DNA of 64,000 bases, from the NCBI RefSeq assembly GCF_000003815.2, contig NC_049979.1:23665085-23729084 (forward strand), written 5' to 3'. Origin of the DNA: Branchiostoma floridae. Lineage: Eukaryota; Chordata; Leptocardii; Amphioxiformes; Branchiostomatidae. Shown here in pieces: positions 59,366-64,000 of this stretch; position 1 is the first letter of the stretch; every line of letters starts with the position of its first letter. The notes beneath the pieces are model-generated. The model had not been told where the DNA came from. It saw only the letters and a program-made list of their open reading frames with translations, and did no database searches. The position numbers and the translations under genes were made by a program.

Positions 59366-60136
59366 AGCAGGCCCCGCAATGTTGCACAACTCTCTTTTCG
59401 TCAGCTGTCTGTGTGTCGACGTTTATGTTGTATTTCATGTTGTGTGGTCGCTCTTCTCGGTGTCCCGGAGTACGTACTTCTATCGCATAAACGCTTGCAT
59501 GACCACAGGGGCCTCGTGGGCAAACGCTTTCCGTATAATAACATGCTAGTCATGTTAATCTGCAATAAAACCTGATAATCAAGAATCCATGCTCCTCCGT
59601 CAGCCGTGCAAAGCCAGGTCAATAGTGACTGTGAAAGCAACAGAACCGTAGGACCAATTCAACCGCGGGAGTTTTGTTTCACAAGGATCATGAACTCCTC
59701 TGCAACGCATAGTCTTACCGTTTCCTACGCAGTGTTTGTACCATTTGACAAAGGGGAATTTTACGGGGATGATGTGAGGAGCAAGGATGTAATAAACTAG
59801 ATAAATGGGGGAAAAAGAGATAAAAAGATATGCAACTTAGAAGAAAGGGAGGTTGTATCATCGATTGTAAAGCCAATGTTGATTGAAGGGAGATAATTCT
59901 TGCTGTGTATGATACAAGGATTTGTATAGCTATAAAGACTACATATAGTTACGTGTGTGTAGACAGTGTTCAAGTCTGTGTCTCGATGTGTACGTAGTAA
60001 ACAGAATAGCCGTTGTAGTGTTTGTTCAAAGCTTCAACTTCACTGTGTAATGTTGGTATTTCAGGCGGTAATTAACAAGAATCGCATTGAGGACGCTGAT
60101 AAGAGAACGAAGCGAGCCCTGGTGAAAGCCAAGTAG
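43468..60136 (+). CDS. SNAP25: Synaptosomal-associated protein 25, isoform with last exon b
   Basis: The same first six exons can splice, phase 0, to 60065-60136 instead of 59297-59365, giving 221 aa. The alternative exon has a good acceptor (TTGGTATTTCAG/GCG), 23 codons and TAG. It encodes [20 protein letters not shown] followed by KAK, which aligns without gaps with [20 protein letters not shown] of exon a and keeps the heptad pattern (I, I, A, A). Both are good C-terminal halves of a Qc-SNARE helix. Which transcript is neuronal or ubiquitous cannot be told from sequence. Confidence 0.8.
45663..46194. mobile_element. piggyBac-like MITE in SNAP25 intron 1
   Basis: TTAACCCTCAAACATCTCAA at the left and TTGAGGTGTTTGAGGGTTAA at the right are inverted repeats with one mismatch. 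They include the TTAA ends (45663-45666 and 46191-46194), the target duplication used by piggyBac elements. The 532-bp unit has no transposase ORF. Confidence 0.8.
46386..47441. repeat. Diverged direct repeat pair
   Basis: About 230 bp at 46386-46611 recur at 47205-47441. Both share ACGTTTTGA...CAGATTTAATCGATTATT, GACCAAATAGGTGAA, TGCGGACAATATGA and GACGCGAAAC.TCAGGGAAAACTT. The unit is not recognised and has no conserved ORF. Confidence 0.8.
51199..51426. repeat. 77-bp tandem repeat
   Basis: Units starting GTCCTGTAACGGTGGTGGTC at 51221, 51298 and 51375 are almost identical, with a partial unit upstream (TACAACCTACGG). Each contains GTACCGTGTGTGTGTCGCGC. The near identity suggests recent expansion. 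Confidence 0.93.
52006..52041. repeat. Perfect stem-loop (15-bp stem, 6-nt loop)
   Basis: AAATAACCAATAGCT and AGCTATTGGTTATTT are exact reverse complements around ATAAAA. It contains a CCAAT box on each strand. The function is unknown. Confidence 0.9.
56869..56924. repeat. (GTTT)n/(GTCT)n microsatellite
   Basis: Interrupted tetranucleotide run of GTTT, GTCT and GCTT units in the SNAP25 intron before exon 57061-57198. Confidence 0.93.
57216..57272. repeat. 19-bp tandem repeat just inside SNAP25 intron 5
   Basis: Three copies of AACATCCGGGGCATAATCC begin 17 nt after the splice donor GTTCCG of exon 57061-57198. Confidence 0.95.
57838..58125. repeat. Diverged tandem repeats in SNAP25 intron 6
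   Basis: ACTTATCACTAAAGAAG...AATTTGACAAGTTGCATTTC recurs at 57838, 57889 and 58036 with a weaker copy near 57984. Later units also share TTCTTGGTCACAAT and AAGTCAAAGCAAG. Confidence 0.85.
59564..59569 (+). terminator. Poly(A) signal for SNAP25 last exon a
   Basis: AATAAA about 200 nt after the exon a stop codon and upstream of exon b. It supports exon a as a genuine terminal exon. Confidence 0.65.
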
Positions 60137-60785
60137 AACATGTTCCCGCGGCTGCTGGGGACAGCTAGGGTGGGTAGGCAGTATGGACGGATACCTTTAG
60201 CACTATAGATAGCTAATAGCATATTTCTACTTCAGTTTGAACTGTCAGTCGCCATACCAAAGTGTGCGAGTTCCGACTAAATGTCCCATCATGTCCACGT
60301 TGGGGCTGCAACTAGGAAATGGGAAGTTAAATAATGATGTATTAAATATTCCAATAGCAACAACAATGTTCATTGTGCCGTGTATAGTCGATATCTCGCC
60401 AGGTTGGGGAAGAACAACATGGTGAAACTGGTCACGACAGATTCTGTATATGAAAACAACGAAAGCAAGGTGCAATTGTACAATGATACTGTGGAATGAC
60501 TCATAGAACAGAAGGGTTTAAAACAGATGAAGGGGCGTCCGACTTCACCCCCATAGGTCATGTCACAGTAGTTTGTCCCGTTTATATTTTACCATTCTTC
60601 ATCTTACCCTAAGTGTTCCACCAACCCCTGTATTGTATATGAATATAGATTAATCTATGTTAGCACAGAAGCAAATTATATCAGGACAAATATATGCTCG
60701 CGAAAACAAACTTGTCTGTGTCCTCCCATATTGCGTACATTTTTTCTTACGTACAAATGTGTTAGATGAAACAGTTTTTATATAT

Positions 60786-60791
60786 AATAAA
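60786..60791 (+). terminator. Poly(A) signal for SNAP25 last exon b
   Basis: AATAAA about 650 nt after the exon b stop codon. Another lies at 61074-61079. Confidence 0.5.
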
Positions 60792-61082
60792 AAATATAGT
60801 CAAAATATAGATTGAATATTTGTATACAACACTAAACGTAAAACATAATATTCAAACAGCTGTTTCTGTTTAACGAAAGCTGAAAGTTAGACTTCTTTAT
60901 AAAGTTGAAGTGATGCAGTGAAACGAACAGCAAATGAAAATGACCTACAACCAGTTTAGCTCACTGAAGAGCTACTCTTTGGCAGTAGTCGTGACAGAGA
61001 AGACAGACGACATGTACGGCGTATATAGGCATATTGTGCGGGAGAAATTCTCCTAGCTCTTTTTGACAAGTACAATAAAGAG

Positions 61083-61223
61083 TAGACTATGGCTTAACGT
61101 CTCGTACTAGAGACTGCGGCCCTGTCCAGTACCGTGCATATCGGGGTGACTGACAACTGCCGGGATTCGAACACTCAAACTAGGTCCGCAGGCAGGTTCG
61201 CTAACCGATAGACTATGCACGCT
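61083..61223 (-). mobile_element. tRNA-derived SINE fragment
   Basis: On the minus strand the first 66 nt (61223-61158) look like a tRNA: TAGTCTATCGGTTAGCG (A-box-like) and GTTCGAATCCC (B box, complement at 61162-61172). The would-be acceptor ends GCGTGCA and CGGCAGT do not pair, and a non-tRNA tail follows. This is a SINE or tRNA relic, not a functional tRNA. Confidence 0.6.
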
Positions 61224-61793
61224 CAGTGAATCGTCCTTTAATGTTGCCCATACACATCATGGCCGGCGGATCTATTACAGACATAGCCATGAGGGGACAC
61301 ATCTGTCTGGAACAGTAGAATTGAATTAAAGGGAGGACATCATACATCTCTGAGATAATGACGCAACAGCATTACCATGGCGACCAAACTCATAGGCGCG
61401 TGTTGACCTGTACAATAAATCAACAATTAGAGGTCAAACGTATTCAAGCCTTACCTTACGTCACCGGAGTATTCTTCCTGCGTCATTTTATCTAATTTGA
61501 TTTGATTTGATTAGGTTGGTGTTACCGGGAATCTGCACCTGGCCAGTATATTCCAGACGAAATGAATGTGTATGAATAAAGCAGATGGAGTGTATTTGAT
61601 GTTTTGCTTTTCTTCATTTTCTATTGTACCTAGGAATCTCCTCACCCATGTATGGTTTAAACTGCTCATTACGTCAAACACGCACCAGCCTTGACGTACG
61701 TCGTGCGACCGCCGTAGGATTACAAAGTGGGGTAATTCTTAGGGTATTTGTGCAGGTTCTGCAAAATTCAGCTGTCTCGTTACGGAAAATTCT

Positions 61794-61873
61794 ATCTCAG
61801 ATCCGGTGGTGAGTTCTGTCCTAGCTTCCTAACATCTCAGATCCGGTGGTGAGTTCTGTCCTAGCTTCCTAAC
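61794..61873. repeat. Perfect 40-bp tandem duplication
   Basis: Two identical 40-bp copies beginning ATCTCAGATCCGGTGGTGAG. An assembly or recent replication-slippage product. Confidence 0.95.
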
Positions 61874-64000
61874 ATCCAACTCGTGCGACAGTTAACCTAG
61901 AAAGTGACCGCACAGCACGGCTTCAGTGTGTGGGCGTGATGAACGCTTGTGTGTTCTGCTGACTCCAGCAGCCCATTTCAAGTTCAATGATTACCCGGTG
62001 ACCTTGAGACCCGCAGTGAGATTACTTATTCCACCCAAACAGTCAAACGTCTTATACCCTTACGGGAAATCACAGAATGGCGCCAGTTGAAAGAGGCGGA
62101 TGAATAGCTTCAATGTCATCCGTTTTAGCTAATGCGCTTTCCTCGTCGCTTGCTTAGTCAAGGAAGCGAGAGCCAAAACGGTGGCTGGCATCCAGACTAG
62201 AAGATACATTTTGCGGTGTGTTTGTTGAAAATCTGTGCGTGGTATTGAGGAGGAGAGGCCGGAATCTGTTTTAGACCGCCAGTTTGATGAAAGGGAATAA
62301 GAAATTCCTACGATACCTCTTAATTACAAATCACCATCATATTTCAAATGCCAAGTGCAACCTGAACATTAAACCTTTTCAGATATTCTAAATCAATATC
62401 TTCTCACTTCAATACTACAGAAAGGAAGGGGTCACGTCTAACCCCATAATAAACGCAAATGTGTCGCATTGTGTTACCTTTGTATGCAAATTTTATTTCG
62501 AAATTCAACCGTAATTTGTAACATCGCCAATGTAAATCAGTGTTTGATCTACCACCTGCCTGAGTCTTAATCTTTTCTTAAAGACACAGTGAGGGCCCGC
62601 TCGTGCATACACACTTTACGCACGTTATAACACTTCAGAACATTCACTGATACAGTTGTCTCATTGTTGCTGACACAACCGGAAACATGTGCTGATATAT
62701 CAGACTTCCCAAGACGCGACTGTAGTTTCATGAGCCCTGAAGTGAAAAACCAAATCCTTTGAAAGTGCAGCGCACGAAAGGTCCGGCAAATGTTGGAGGT
62801 CACACCGCAAGGTCACGTCATAAGCCAGTTATCTTTGTGCAGCTGTCAGTGGACACGCAAGAATCGAACACACGAGGGCACTCTCGTCTGTACTTATTAG
62901 ATAGTCATAAAAGCATATCATGGCAGGCGCCAGCCACGGGGCAGTGGTGGAGGTGGCAGCTGGAAGTGATGTGTTCTAGCCATAGTAAAGGTATTTTGAA
63001 CGTAGAAAACATGGGACTATAAGTGGGACCACTAATAACAGCATTGTCACAGAACGTAACGTGCATACACGGCACTTCGGTTCGTTAGTCAGCCTGGCTG
63101 GTGAATCATTTGTACTGTATTTATCAATAATCACTGGCGAAGTCAACTATCAACAATAACTGAACAACTTTCAACCCTTGACCAGACTGGTACCCCAGTT
63201 GCAACGTATTATCAGGCCTGTACTGGTGTTGTTGTCTTGTGGTTCCAATAGATTCATCACCGTTCATGTTGGATGTTTGCAGCAGAATTTTGTCCGTTGC
63301 ATACCGGATGTCTTTTCCATCAAGGGAAGCTATAGACCGGATAGCATCCTCCAATGCATGCACACGGCCTTATATGATACATGTTAAAGTTCTCAAAGTT
63401 GCAGGCTTACATTCTGTCATGATTTACTGAGAGGAGTGCGTCTTCTGTTGTTGACCATTAATACTGGCCGGTAAGGTCTAAGTTACCTTGCAAGTCACAG
63501 GTGGCATAGGTAAATAGTAGCCAGAGAGAAATCGTTTCCACACAGATCCTTTCATGAACTATTACCTCACCCAAATGGCATCTTATCAGGAAACACGTTA
63601 CGATCGATGACCATAACGAGCATTTGATATTGACTGAAGAACTATTAAAATGGTGCCCCACAAATTGGATCCATGGACCGCAATCAATAATACTGGACTT
63701 CTTGTTTGAATACATTTAAGACAGGTGCATCATAATGATGCATGCATCAGCAGTTTGCTGGTAAAACGTTAACTTATGAAATATTAATCTTCATATTAAG
63801 CCAGCCCCTGTTTGACTAACTGAGTTAACAGGCTTTGGTTGGAAACCCTGTTTTTAATATCCACTGAACATCCCTGGGGTTGCTCATACCCAGTGTGCAT
63901 GATGAAATGGGAGCTGTTGACGCAAGATAAGTCATAGTGCGTGACTTGAATGCAAACAAGAGAACAACTGATTCGTGCTGCAGTTTGCTCCGAAAGCGAT

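Larger units (their letters stand above)
60137..64000. other. SNAP25 3' UTR and downstream intergenic DNA
   Basis: After the probable SNAP25 3' end (about 60.8-61.1 kb) no exon or recognisable protein was found up to the window end. It contains a tRNA-like SINE and one 40-bp duplication. Confidence 0.6.

Noticed and set aside
61158-61223. Functional tRNA gene on the minus strand
   Set aside because: A- and B-box-like sequences are present, but the acceptor ends do not pair and a SINE-like tail follows.

Overview
This is eukaryotic, invertebrate-deuterostome DNA. It holds five protein-coding genes made of short exons with GT-AG introns. Their products align closely with vertebrate CCDC191, TOM70, XRCC1, CHK1 and SNAP-25. 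Exon sizes and phases in the SNAP-25 gene match the vertebrate gene (42, 49 and 118 nt exons). Compact introns packed with small inverted-repeat transposons and tRNA-derived SINEs suggest a cephalochordate such as Branchiostoma. That organism call is inference, not proof. A run of exactly 100 N at 5124-5223 marks a draft-assembly gap.

Layout. (1) 1-5.7 kb: the 3' part of a CCDC191-like gene (+); its 5' end lies outside the window. (2) 7.4-13.8 kb: a complete TOMM70 gene (-), 11 exons, 571 aa. (3) 13.77-14.15 kb: a 380-bp head-to-head promoter shared by TOMM70 and XRCC1. (4) 14.15-23.95 kb: a complete XRCC1 gene (+), 16 exons, 653 aa. (5) 24.4-34.5 kb: a complete CHEK1 gene (-), 13 exons, 482 aa in the shortest form, ending tail-to-tail with XRCC1. 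(6) 34.5-43.4 kb: gene-poor DNA ending in a candidate CRE-containing promoter and non-coding first exon. (7) 43.5-60.8 kb: a SNAP25 gene (+) with 7-kb and 5.5-kb introns near its 5' end and two alternative last exons. (8) 60.8-64 kb: no gene seen.

The genes do not form one pathway. XRCC1 (single-strand break repair scaffold) and CHEK1 (DNA-damage checkpoint kinase) are two DNA-damage-response genes side by side. TOM70 is a mitochondrial import receptor, SNAP-25 a membrane-fusion SNARE, and CCDC191 a little-studied coiled-coil protein.

The most notable observations are these. SNAP25 has two alternative terminal exons, each with its own poly(A) signal, encoding different C-terminal ends of the second SNARE helix. 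The SQ (ATM/ATR-target) cluster of CHK1 is encoded by a minisatellite whose units each carry an in-frame splice donor. The end of CHEK1 exon 7, including its splice donor, is tandemly repeated in 63-bp units. A 1.2-kb long-terminal-inverted-repeat element in a CHEK1 intron carries a RecQ-type helicase fragment. Several MITEs have target-site duplications that can be read directly (hAT-, Harbinger- and piggyBac-like, and a TA-flanked one).
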